DNA of 64,000 nt. Source: Aquisalinus flavus. Lineage in GTDB: Bacteria > Pseudomonadota > Alphaproteobacteria > Caulobacterales > Parvularculaceae. The notes beneath the pieces were generated by a model. That model ran no database searches, was not told the origin of the DNA, and worked only from the letters and a program-made list of their open reading frames with translations. Every line of letters begins with the position of its first letter. Position 1 is the stretch's first letter. The stretch covers positions 1,744,055 through 1,808,054 of the forward strand of contig NZ_CP042288.1 in assembly GCF_022559625.1 (NCBI RefSeq). The letters are read 5' to 3'. Positions 1 to 8,491 of the stretch are shown in pieces. The translations under genes were made by a program, and so were the position numbers.

Positions 1-50
1 ATCACCTCCCTGGTCCCGACAGATAGCGTTTTTCCTGCTTTTCGATACGG

Positions 51-82
51 AAACGCCCGCCAGATTCTCCCGGCGGGCGTTT
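51..82. terminator. Bidirectional rho-independent terminator
   Basis: A perfect 11-bp stem (AAACGCCCGCC at 51-61 pairing with GGCGGGCGTTT at 72-82) with a 10-nt loop. It carries A/T runs at both ends, so it can end transcription from either side. It lies 23 bases past the stop of the minus-strand secreted protein at 106-1287. Nothing codes in the window before it. Confidence 0.85.
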
Positions 83-105
83 CATCATGACAGCATTAAA
101 TGGCC

Positions 106-1287
106 TTACTTGCAGAGGGGAAGCGTTTCATGGCGCCTCGTCCAGCCTTGCCACAAGCCTCGCCATTCAGGCGTGCTCACGCGCTCGAACTTGCTGAGTT
201 CATCGTTAAAGGTTTGAGCAGAGTTCAATGTCGTGGCAACCCCGGTTTGAGCCATAATGGCGGCAAACTGGGCGTCAAACTCCGCCCACGTTGCCGACAT
301 TTTTTTCGCAGATTCCCGCGACGAAACAAGGCTTGCCCAATAGTACTCGGTGTATTTTTGTGATTGGGAAGCATATGCATGTGACTGAAGGGACGACTGC
401 GCCATGCTGCGTTGATATTGGCAGCTAAGGCACTTGTTCAGGACGTCACCGCCACGGAGGAAAGCCTGGAGGCTCGCCTGCTGCGCTTCGAGCGCCCTGA
501 TCTCGCCGAGAAGCGTCCCGCGCTGGCGTTCGTATTCGGCGAGTGCAGCGTTTGTCGCAACCGCAGCATCATAGAGCGGACCCAGCTTGCGAAGCGGGGC
601 GAGTACCTGATCGATCTTGCCCATCACAGAGTGATATTCATTGAGTTTACCGGCGAGTGTCGGCGCCACCTGAGCGAGCTGTGTCTTCGCGTCCTCGATT
701 TGCTTGCACTCGTCGGTCGTCCAGGCAATCGGATGCGCGATCAGATCACTCCTTGACGCAACATGGTCGAGGCTCGTCTTCATTGATTGCGCGTCGAAAT
801 AATCTTTCGCCAACAATGGCTGCGCGCTCAGGCCTTGTAGTTCGGAAACCGGTATATTGGTCCGCCTGTTGATGATGACGATGGCGGTATTCCTCATATT
901 GCCGGCTGAGATGCCTTTCAGTTCGGAATATTTGACACCCCGACTGAGGATGAAAAAGGCATAGGACAAATGATCGGCAAGCTGGGCGTTGTTCTGCGAC
1001 TGGTAGAACTGGACGCTGTCGGCTGTGTAGGCTGACAACCAGGCAATAGCCGTATTGCGTTGGGTATCCATGCTGGAACCGGCCGGCGGCGCAACCTCGA
1101 GCACCGTCAGAAGGGGCATGAGATATTGTTCCTGCGCATGGGCAGGCGCAGCCGCGCCCATCAGCAAGCCAATACCAACGCCGATGGCAAGCATGGACGC
1201 CCGACATTTCCTGGCAATTGCCCTCATTCGAAGGGTGACCTTGCCGGACACGGCCGAAGACGTGGTTTCTGAAGTTTGGTGAGTCAT
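106..1287 (-). CDS. Exported helical-repeat protein of unknown function
   Basis: A 393-residue protein. The start at 1287 is chosen because an AGGAGG site lies 8 bases upstream; a longer frame to 1485 has none. Residues 28-51 form a long-n-region signal sequence ending AHA-Q. Residues 73-98, 101-126 and 127-153 look like successive copies of a 26-29 residue helical unit (pattern S..xL...A..I...T.IP..EL..L); the same unit occurs in the protein at 4617-5300. Residues 195-275 are Ala/Leu/Gln-rich and probably coiled coil. A CLSC motif sits at 286-289 and a Cys is at 392. No known family was recognised. A terminator lies between it and the 763-residue protein upstream, so it probably has its own promoter in 1288-1445. 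A periplasmic or surface role is inference. Confidence 0.8.
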   Translation of the reverse strand: MTHQTSETTSSAVSGKVTLRMRAIARKCRASMLAIGVGIGLLMGAAAPAHAQEQYLMPLLTVLEVAPPAGSSMDTQRNTAIAWLSAYTADSVQFYQSQNNAQLADHLSYAFFILSRGVKYSELKGISAGNMRNTAIVIINRRTNIPVSELQGLSAQPLLAKDYFDAQSMKTSLDHVASRSDLIAHPIAWTTDECKQIEDAKTQLAQVAPTLAGKLNEYHSVMGKIDQVLAPLRKLGPLYDAAVATNAALAEYERQRGTLLGEIRALEAQQASLQAFLRGGDVLNKCLSCQYQRSMAQSSLQSHAYASQSQKYTEYYWASLVSSRESAKKMSATWAEFDAQFAAIMAQTGVATTLNSAQTFNDELSKFERVSTPEWRGLWQGWTRRHETLPLCK

Positions 1288-1445
1288 GTGTGGTTCCTCC
1301 TGTTCGGCCCTCGTGAGCCATGCCGAGTACCGATTATTGATCCGATACGAAGGGTCGGGAACTAGCCGGACGGATAGTTCGCGGATCGTTTTCGCAGAGC
1401 AGATGTGATTGGCGGGCGAAGGCCGGAACGTCGCCCTGATGAGAC

Positions 1446-1479
1446 AAAAAAACCGGACCCCGTGAGAGACGGGATCCGG
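1446..1479 (-). terminator. Rho-independent terminator of the tectonin-domain gene
   Basis: On the minus strand an 11-bp stem (1469-1479 with 1453-1463, one mismatch) is followed by seven T residues. It sits 23 bases after the stop at 1503 and separates this gene from the 393-residue protein downstream. Confidence 0.85.
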
Positions 1480-1502
1480 CCTCAAGATGCGATCCGGCTT
1501 GT

Positions 1503-3794
1503 CTATTTCAGGCGATATACTTTCTTTACATCCTCGGTGAGGACCAGGACGTCCTCATATGTGCCGCCGATGCTTAGGCCCCCGCCAGAGCGTGTTTCCC
1601 ATTGGCCGGTCGACGCGTTGTACCGATGGATCGTAAAGCCCGGACGCTGTTTCTCCGTCCTGTTCAAGGCCCAGCCATCGCCCACATCGGACGCAAACAG
1701 ACCTTTCACCTCCACCTGGACATTGTTGACCCAGCGGTACACCCTGCCATTTTCATTGACAGTCCACGGGTTGTCATAGGTGCCGCCGACACGGACGGCT
1801 GCAGCATTGGGAATGATATCCCATTTGCTGGTGGCGTTGTTCCAGCGCGCAACGGCACCGGATTTGGTTGTCGCCCAGCCATCACCGACATCCTGAGCCT
1901 GGATCCCACCGCGAGGCTGCCAGCTGCTGCCGTTCCAGTAATAGACATCGCCGCTCGCCACGACAGCCCAGGGGTTCGCCGCCGTGCCGCCGATGCGAGT
2001 ACCCGCACCATATTCAGGCTTGTTCTCCCATTGATTGGAAGAGGTCAGCCTGTAGACCTTGAAGTTGCCTGCGGCGTCGGGGATCGTGCCCATGGCCCAG
2101 CCTGTACCGACGTCGGACATGGTGATGCCGTTTCCGACTTCGCTCCAGTTACGGGCGGTCAAAGCGAAGGTCGGGACATATGGCCCCGACGCCGTCGACG
2201 ACGCGGCGGGCGCAGGTGCCGCAGACGTCGTACCCGTAGGTGTCAAAGACGCTGTCTTGTCGGGCTGATGGACCGCAACACCGTCAACCATGCTGGTCGG
2301 GCAATCATAGGCCGTGCGGTATTCCAGGAACCGCGTGTCCGATATCCGGTGGAGGGATTCCTGCGGCGCATGCCGGTTTGCGCCGGCCCGTTCGAGAAGG
2401 TCACGCCACTGAGCTTCACTGGAGATCGCGCAGTAGCGGAAGCCGAAGCCGATTTCGTACCAGGTCGGATCCTCCACGGACCCGCTATACAAATAATAAA
2501 CCTGGTCGCCGCCGGCCTTGTAGAAACCGTCCGGCCAGCCGCACAGCTTGGCGCCGGGCGCATTCACGCTTGAGGGAAGACTGTCGTTGACATCGACTTC
2601 GATCATATCGGCTTTCATGATCGACAGCATCTGCGGCTGGGTCATGGCACACCATGATCCGTTGTCGAACTGAAGATAGACCGTGTCATTATAGGAGCGT
2701 TTTGCCATTTGGGGCAGCGCTGTATCGTCGCCCGTAAACTGGGACATGATGGTGGTCGCCGTACCGTAAAACGCAAGCGCCTTTGCCGCATTCTTGCCCG
2801 CGACCTTGGTGACGGCCTTCTCGGCACTGTCGGTACCGGCAAGGAAACCGGCGGCCTTGCCCGTCAGCAGATCGCCGAGCGCATTGCCTCCCTTGGCAAG
2901 GAAGTAAAGGCCCGCACCGACGCCAGAACTCTCCCAATGATCATTGTACAGAATCGAGCGCATTTTCTTTCTGGTAGTCGAGAAATTGACCGTCCGGGCG
3001 CCCATATTATCCAGTCGGCACACATCGGTGTAAGTCCTGTGCCTTGTTGCATGGCCGATGTCAGCGACGGAAAAATAGGTCGATCCGCGCAGGGCGGTTG
3101 TGTGACCGTCCGTATCGCGACTGTCGAAATCTGTGACAGCAAGCGATTGCCATGTCGCCTCGTTCGGAATGGCGCAATAGCTGTCGCCAAATCCTATTCC
3201 GTACCAGGCCTTGTTCGACGGCGATGAGCTGTACAGGCGGTATACTGTTCCGTGTGCCTCGTAATACCCGTCCGGTGAACCGCAAACCTGATTACCGGCA
3301 TTGGGAACCAGATCATAGCGCTCCATGGGCTCCAGCGAATCGCGCTCGATATGATCAAGTTCGGTACCATTTGCGATGATGCACCAGCTGCCGTCGTCAT
3401 ATTGCAGATAGGTCGCATCCGTGTTCGTGAATTTGGCCAGACGTGGCAGTTGCGCATCGGTGTCCCGCAACAGGCCCGTCAACTCGGAAATGGCTTCGCC
3501 CATGACATAGCCCGCGACAGCGCCACCGGCACCGCCCGAGGCAGTCGTTGCTGCAAGCGCAAGTGTGTCGTTGAGCGCTGCGAAGGCGATATCGCCCGCG
3601 ACATCCGATTTCACCGAGTTTGCGCGCATGGCTTGCCCATGTCTGGTGGTATTCCAGTAGTCACGGCGGAACATGTGACGCGTCATGCCGGTATCGGTGA
3701 CGGTCTCTCCCTGGCTCTGCGCATATGCCGGCGTAACAGCCGGCAGCATGAGGCACATCACTGCCAGGCATATACAATGCATCAAGGTCTTCAT
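1503..3794 (-). CDS. Secreted protein with duplicated four-Cys domain and tectonin-like propeller
   Basis: A 763-residue exported protein; signal peptide 1-25 with cleavage after AYA. Start fixed by an AAGAGGAGAG site. Residues about 87-260 and 337-500 are two copies of one domain: each has YLQ(Y/F)D(D/N)GSWC, CG(S/W)PDG(Y/F)Y, WY.IGFG..YCAI.(N/S)EA.W and a last Cys, giving matched cysteines 138/382, 171/418, 207/455 and 259/498. A Thr/Ala/Pro linker (about 513-540) leads to residues 548-763, with repeated DVG.GWA, (V/I)GGT..(N)PW and VYR(W/L) motifs as in tectonin beta-propeller repeats, which usually bind glycans or lipids. The duplicated domain was not recognised. A ligand-binding surface protein is inference. 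Confidence 0.88.
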   Translation of the reverse strand: MKTLMHCICLAVMCLMLPAVTPAYAQSQGETVTDTGMTRHMFRRDYWNTTRHGQAMRANSVKSDVAGDIAFAALNDTLALAATTASGGAGGAVAGYVMGEAISELTGLLRDTDAQLPRLAKFTNTDATYLQYDDGSWCIIANGTELDHIERDSLEPMERYDLVPNAGNQVCGSPDGYYEAHGTVYRLYSSSPSNKAWYGIGFGDSYCAIPNEATWQSLAVTDFDSRDTDGHTTALRGSTYFSVADIGHATRHRTYTDVCRLDNMGARTVNFSTTRKKMRSILYNDHWESSGVGAGLYFLAKGGNALGDLLTGKAAGFLAGTDSAEKAVTKVAGKNAAKALAFYGTATTIMSQFTGDDTALPQMAKRSYNDTVYLQFDNGSWCAMTQPQMLSIMKADMIEVDVNDSLPSSVNAPGAKLCGWPDGFYKAGGDQVYYLYSGSVEDPTWYEIGFGFRYCAISSEAQWRDLLERAGANRHAPQESLHRISDTRFLEYRTAYDCPTSMVDGVAVHQPDKTASLTPTGTTSAAPAPAASSTASGPYVPTFALTARNWSEVGNGITMSDVGTGWAMGTIPDAAGNFKVYRLTSSNQWENKPEYGAGTRIGGTAANPWAVVASGDVYYWNGSSWQPRGGIQAQDVGDGWATTKSGAVARWNNATSKWDIIPNAAAVRVGGTYDNPWTVNENGRVYRWVNNVQVEVKGLFASDVGDGWALNRTEKQRPGFTIHRYNASTGQWETRSGGGLSIGGTYEDVLVLTEDVKKVYRLK

Positions 3795-3867
3795 GTTTCT
3801 CTCCTCTTTATTTTCTCAAGTCGAAAGTCATTTCGCGGCTAATTGCACTGCCATTGGAAAGGCCTGG

Positions 3868-4611
3868 TTATTCAGTGACTGATGGCACCAGCGTCAGCGA
3901 TCCGACATCGATGTCCTGATAGAGGTCCTGCCCGAGGCTGAAGAGCCACGAGAAATCGTTGAACACGCGCCAGTACCGCGTTTCATCGCCGCTGAATCCG
4001 AACGGTCCGCAGGCGGAACGCGGGCCGTCGAGATCGAATTCCGGCGCATCCTTTTCGTCGACCACGATGGCATCGTCCGGCCAGCCATCGATATTTGCCG
4101 GGCGGGCGGCGCAATTGGCGGCCTCGACCGGATCCTCGATCGCGTTTTTCACGTAGAACTCGATATTTGCGTAAGGCGCCTCGGGATCGGCGCTGATGAC
4201 ACGGATCAACGGCTCGGACTCCTCGCCCGTCGGCCAGCCCAGCGCCGACTCTTCAAGCCGCAGCTCCGCCTGCTGTGCACCGCCGGCGAAGGACAGTTTC
4301 GCGGTTGTGCCGTCGCAGCTCGCCGCCCGGTAAAGCAGAACATCGATGGCAAACCGGGTTTCCTGGATTTCCCAGCTGCACTCATCCGGCAGCACGGGGT
4401 CCGGACCACCGGCAGTGTTCAGCATCGCAATGGCTGCATCCTTGCACAGTCCGGAAAGCGCAAGACGGTCGCCGCCATTCCGGCACTCTCCGGCGGGAGC
4501 GGACCCGGCAGGCGCATCGCCCGCCATTTGTGCCACCGGCTCCCCGGCACTGCAGGCCTGCAACAGCAGGAACGCCGAGCAGGCACTGCCGAACAGAAAT
4601 TTCTTGGTCAT
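3868..4611 (-). CDS. Putative lipoprotein of unknown function
   Basis: A 247-residue protein. M-T-K-K then a hydrophobic stretch and lipobox LLQAC (Cys 20) indicate a type II signal peptide. The start at 4611 has a GGAAAGGA site at good spacing; an alternative ATG at 4620 would overlap the previous stop as ATGA but has no spacing to a ribosome site. The mature protein is acidic with several Cys, and its C-terminal 50 residues are rich in aromatic residues (RYWRVFNDFSWLF). No domain was recognised. It lies between the secreted proteins at 1503-3794 and 4617-5300 in the same orientation, 73 bases from the next gene, with no terminator between. Confidence 0.75.
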   Translation of the reverse strand: MTKKFLFGSACSAFLLLQACSAGEPVAQMAGDAPAGSAPAGECRNGGDRLALSGLCKDAAIAMLNTAGGPDPVLPDECSWEIQETRFAIDVLLYRAASCDGTTAKLSFAGGAQQAELRLEESALGWPTGEESEPLIRVISADPEAPYANIEFYVKNAIEDPVEAANCAARPANIDGWPDDAIVVDEKDAPEFDLDGPRSACGPFGFSGDETRYWRVFNDFSWLFSLGQDLYQDIDVGSLTLVPSVTE

Positions 4612-4616
4612 AGGAG

Positions 4617-5300
4617 TCATCCTTTCCAAATGAGTTCAAAGAGTTGCTCGTCGCTCATCTCTTTCAGATCAGCGAGCGGGATGCCGGTTTGCGTCGTCAG
4701 AAGTGTCATGGCTTCAAGCCGAAGCTCAGGCAGCGAGAGCCGGCTGATGCTCTCGGCATCGAACAGCGCCGAGGACTGAATCAGCACGAGCATGCCGCCT
4801 GCGGCGCTCAGTTCCTTTTCGCTGAGAGATTGAAACGTCGTGATGGGTTCGGCCAGCCGGTTGGCGAGTTCGACGCTCAGCGCCTCCCTCCAGCCCTCAG
4901 GCGATGCCGTGTTGAGTTCCTGCTGGGTCCGGAAGCCGCCGAAGAGGAGGATACCGCGGATCGCCGCCGAATCGGTTTTCGGTACACAGACCGACTTCAG
5001 CAGCCGCCGCGGATCGTTCTCGCGAATGACGCATTTATTGCCGGGCCCGGTTATCGAGGCCTGCCCGGCCAGTCTCGCCGTCCCCCAGTCTTCCAGACCG
5101 TTGCACAGCGCCGTCTTGTTGGCTTGTGCAAAATCGACAGATGCCAGCCGGGTATTCTCGCCGCACAGGAAATCGCCGGAATTCACCACAAATTCTGCCG
5201 GTTCCCCGACCTCCGCGCGCGGCGAAGGGGTCGCCGACAGTGTCAGCGCACCAAACATGACGATCGACAGAAATCTGAAAAATGCTGCAGTCTTGACCAC
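4617..5300 (-). CDS. Exported protein with C-terminal helical repeats, unknown function
   Basis: A 227-residue protein starting at GTG (5300), with a hydrophobic N-terminus (about 5-25) taken as a signal peptide. Four Cys (46, 66, 90, 105) could form two disulfides. The C-terminal 70 residues hold two tandem units, 158-187 (LSEKEL...) and 188-216 (LSLPEL...), with the pattern LS..EL...A..LL...T.I....L..; the second closely resembles residues 127-153 of the protein at 106-1287. The start is uncertain because the ribosome site is weak. It follows the response regulator frame by 111 bases on the same strand, so it may be cotranscribed with the two-component system. Function unknown. Confidence 0.7.
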   Translation of the reverse strand: MVKTAAFFRFLSIVMFGALTLSATPSPRAEVGEPAEFVVNSGDFLCGENTRLASVDFAQANKTALCNGLEDWGTARLAGQASITGPGNKCVIRENDPRRLLKSVCVPKTDSAAIRGILLFGGFRTQQELNTASPEGWREALSVELANRLAEPITTFQSLSEKELSAAGGMLVLIQSSALFDAESISRLSLPELRLEAMTLLTTQTGIPLADLKEMSDEQLFELIWKG

Positions 5301-5411
5301 CGGGAACGCTCATGGATGGGCTTGTCTCCCGGGTGACGCTAAATGGAGCCGAGAGGTCGGTGAACTGGACAAACGTACAGGGACGGAACCGGCCGCACCC
5401 GCATTGGCGGG

Positions 5412-6053
5412 TCAGACCAGGTGTTCCTTCAATGCCAGCGCGACAGCTTCGGCGCGGTTGGAGACGTCCAGCTTCTGAAGGATTGCGCTGACATGGTAGC
5501 GGGCGGTCGGCAGCGAAATGTTGAGGTGCTCGGCGATCTCGCTGTTGGTCAGGCCCTTGGTCAGCAGCCACAGCACCTATTGCTGCTGGGGTCCGATGGC
5601 ATAGGCGGATTTTTCCGGAGCCTGCGATGCGGCACCCTCGTCACCGGCGGTGACTTCGGCTCCCCGGAAAAACACCGTTTCGCCCGAGTGTACCCGAATG
5701 GTGGCATCGATGAGTTCGGCGGCGGTCAGCTCCTTGACGAGAAAGCCCGACGCGCCAGCGTCTTTCATGGCTTCGATAATGTGGTCCTGCGGAAAGGTGC
5801 TGAGTCCGATGACCCGGATGCCGGGAAACTTCTCCTTGATCCGGTTAGTCGTTTCGATCCCGTCCATACCCTTCATCCGCACGTCCATGATCACGATGTC
5901 GGGTTGGGTGGTCTGGCACACTGCCAGCGCCTCCTCGCCGTTTGCAGCCTCACCGACGATACTGATCCGGCCGCTCGCGGAGAGGACATCGGCGACGCCG
6001 CGCCGGACCACAGGATGATCGTCCGTCAGGACGACCCTGATCGGAACGCTCAT
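5412..6053 (-). pseudogene. NarL/FixJ-type response regulator split by an in-frame TAG
   Basis: The frame from ATG 6053 encodes a receiver domain (TDDHPVVRRGV at the N-terminus, phospho-acceptor Asp in IVIMDVRMKGMDG, Thr/Ser switch GLSTF, Lys in FLVKE). At codon 159 it meets TAG (5577-5579) after three Gln codons. The same frame then continues for 54 sense codons to TGA at 5412-5414 and encodes a complete LuxR-type helix-turn-helix (LLTKGLTNSEIAEHL, TARYHVSAILQKLDV). One C-to-T change from CAG would explain it. The start overlaps the kinase stop as ATGA, so the pair is translationally coupled. As it stands the product is a receiver domain without a DNA-binding half. A sequencing error or suppression of the stop are alternatives. 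Confidence 0.85.
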
Positions 6054-8491
6054 ACAATATCCCGTTCGTACCAGATCAATGTCAGCGACGTACCCTGTCC
6101 GGGTGCGGAGAAGATCTCGAGGTTTCCTCCGATTTTCTGAACGCGCTCACGCATGATTTCCAACCCCAAACACCCCTCTGGAACTTTGTCCAGTTCGAAT
6201 CCCTGACCATCGTCGAAGATTGAAAGAATACTCTGGGACGGAAGCGCATCAAGAAAAATCGTCACCGACTCCGCTTCCGAATGCTTCACTATATTATTGA
6301 GACTTTCCTGAGCGATGCGGTAAAACACCTTATGGACGGCATCGGGTAGTCTCGTATCGCCTTCAACCTGAAGCTGAATGCGAAACCGCTCCGCGGCGGC
6401 GACCGAGGATACGAGGGCTTTCAACGAAAACCCCAATGTCTCGGCGCAATTGCCGCCCGGTCGCATGTCAGCCATCAGCATACGCATTTCGGAAAGGGCT
6501 GCGCGGTTCAGGCCGCGAATCTCGGACAGGGCGGTCGTGATCGTCCTGTCTCCATCCGTGACCAGGCCGGACACGCGGTCAGCAATCATGGTTGCGGAAA
6601 ACAGCTTCTGGCTGACGGCGTCGTGGAGCTCGCCCGACAGGTGGTTGCGCTCCTCCAGTCTCGCGTTTCTGTCGGCCAGGCTGACCGCAGCCTGTGTACG
6701 GGCCGCGACCTGGTCCTCCAGCGATTGCACCAGAGCGATCTGTGCGTTCGCCATCTCGCTGAACGCCCTGGTTAGAAACCCGATTTCGTCCTTGTAGAAG
6801 ATCCTCATCGCGCCCGGATAAGTTCCCCGGCGGAAGCTCTGAACGCCTTCCAGCAGGCGGTTCAGCGGACGCACGAGGGTTCGCTGAAAGATCAGCGGCA
6901 TCAGCGCGGATACGGCAAGCGTCATGAGCAGCGTGAAGGCGGCAACCGGGGTATATATCTGGTTGAGGTAGATCAGGAATGCAAGGCGGTAGTCCTCCAC
7001 AAGACCGGTCATCGGCCGGGCGTCAAGCGGAAGGTCCGACCCGAAGGTCACCCGGTCAATCTCCCCGTTCAGCCAGCCGGGCGTGATGCCGGCAAGCGCC
7101 GGTGAGGACAGCGGTGATATCACATTCGCTCGGACCGTATCGGGCACCGTCCTGTACGCGATTTCGATGACACCGTTCGGGTAAAGTGCAACTTGATACG
7201 TGTAAAGCGCATCCGGGGCAGCCCTTTGCGAGGCGTTGTACCATGTCAGGAGGATGCGATCCGTCGCTTGCCTGAAATAAAGGCCGCTTTCCGGTTCCCC
7301 CGCCACGCTGTCGGCCACGTCGGCGCGAAACGCAGTGTCGAGTACGAGCGGGAAAATCGCGCCCGTGCCCCCGAAGCGGTCGGTGACATGGCGCAGAGAC
7401 GACGGTCCGTCAAAACTGACTATGCCGTTCGGATCGACGAACAGACGGTTGCGTTCCACGCCGTAGAACGGAAACACCGGGTCCAGATCCACAGCGAAGG
7501 CGCCCGGTTGCCTGTCCCCGAGATCGTTGTCGAACCGGAAGGCGGTGTTGCTGACAAAGTAACTGTCATCGCTGCGAAGCTGGAACCGGATCGCCGTTCC
7601 GGACTCGGGAATCCCGTCATTGTCGAACGCTTCGGCATAGACGGTGCCGATGATCCACGAGATGCCGCACAATATCGACAGGAGGGTCGTCAGCGTGACG
7701 CCGGTAATCTTGGTAAGGAAGGATGACCGTTCCGGTATATAGTTCAGGTAGACAAGCGAAAATCCGCACAGCACGAGCAGCATGAGCCAGCACAGGCCGA
7801 TTTCAGTCGCCACGCCGCCGAGGATCCAGTAGGACCGCAATGTCAGCAGCACGATCGCGGCGACGGGGATCAGCGATACGATCAGAAACGCCCGGACCGA
7901 TGATGCCCTTGTCGGCAATCCCTCGCCTGTGACGAGGCGCCAGAGGGAGACCCCCGGCGTGACTCCGGCGGCGGCGTCCCTCCGGACCGCACGAAGATAT
8001 TGCCGGACCATCACCACGAGCAACCAAAGCGCCGTCATCAATTGCACGAGGTCGAGGACACCCGGGCGATACTCGACAAAACCTTGAGACTGGCTTTGCA
8101 CTCTCCAGACCGCCGCCCAGACTTCGACCATCAGATACAGCAACGACAGGCCCGCGACCACGATTGATTCGACCGATCGCAGCCTGACCAACGGGACAGG
8201 ATAATTATACACAAAGACGGTGATCGCCAGCAGGGCGACGGTACCAAACGGGGCCTCCCAGGGAAGGCACCAGGTCGCAAGGTCGGGATGCAGTGTTTCC
8301 GCCAGGAAGTTCAGCCCGATAAAGCATGTCAGGCTGAAGGCCGCCGCGGTGACCGCGACGTTCGACACCATCATCCTGCCCCTTCGGCTTTCCGTGACCA
8401 GCCGGAAAAACAGGTAGCCGGTACAGATCGTTCCGAGCAGCAGCTGGACGAGGAAACTGATCGAGAACGGCGTCCAGAGAAATACCGACAT
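6050..8491 (-). CDS. Hybrid-free sensor histidine kinase with nidogen-like outer domain
   Basis: An 813-residue NarX/DegS-type kinase. Residues 1 to about 280 hold several hydrophobic segments (a multi-pass membrane module). Residues about 290-480 form an outer domain with the order and motifs of NIDO domains (NRLFVDPNGIVSFD, IFPLVLD, ILLTWYN, YQVALYPNGVIEIAY, LAGITPG). A further membrane span precedes a HAMP region (about 534-585), then HisKA_3 with phospho-His in GELHDAVSQ (about residue 621) and an HATPase domain (N-box ESLNNIVKH, G-box DDGQGF). It should autophosphorylate and pass phosphate to the regulator it overlaps by 4 bp. The NIDO assignment is by eye. The start lacks a well-spaced ribosome site. 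Confidence 0.92.
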   Translation of the reverse strand: MSVFLWTPFSISFLVQLLLGTICTGYLFFRLVTESRRGRMMVSNVAVTAAAFSLTCFIGLNFLAETLHPDLATWCLPWEAPFGTVALLAITVFVYNYPVPLVRLRSVESIVVAGLSLLYLMVEVWAAVWRVQSQSQGFVEYRPGVLDLVQLMTALWLLVVMVRQYLRAVRRDAAAGVTPGVSLWRLVTGEGLPTRASSVRAFLIVSLIPVAAIVLLTLRSYWILGGVATEIGLCWLMLLVLCGFSLVYLNYIPERSSFLTKITGVTLTTLLSILCGISWIIGTVYAEAFDNDGIPESGTAIRFQLRSDDSYFVSNTAFRFDNDLGDRQPGAFAVDLDPVFPFYGVERNRLFVDPNGIVSFDGPSSLRHVTDRFGGTGAIFPLVLDTAFRADVADSVAGEPESGLYFRQATDRILLTWYNASQRAAPDALYTYQVALYPNGVIEIAYRTVPDTVRANVISPLSSPALAGITPGWLNGEIDRVTFGSDLPLDARPMTGLVEDYRLAFLIYLNQIYTPVAAFTLLMTLAVSALMPLIFQRTLVRPLNRLLEGVQSFRRGTYPGAMRIFYKDEIGFLTRAFSEMANAQIALVQSLEDQVAARTQAAVSLADRNARLEERNHLSGELHDAVSQKLFSATMIADRVSGLVTDGDRTITTALSEIRGLNRAALSEMRMLMADMRPGGNCAETLGFSLKALVSSVAAAERFRIQLQVEGDTRLPDAVHKVFYRIAQESLNNIVKHSEAESVTIFLDALPSQSILSIFDDGQGFELDKVPEGCLGLEIMRERVQKIGGNLEIFSAPGQGTSLTLIWYERDIV

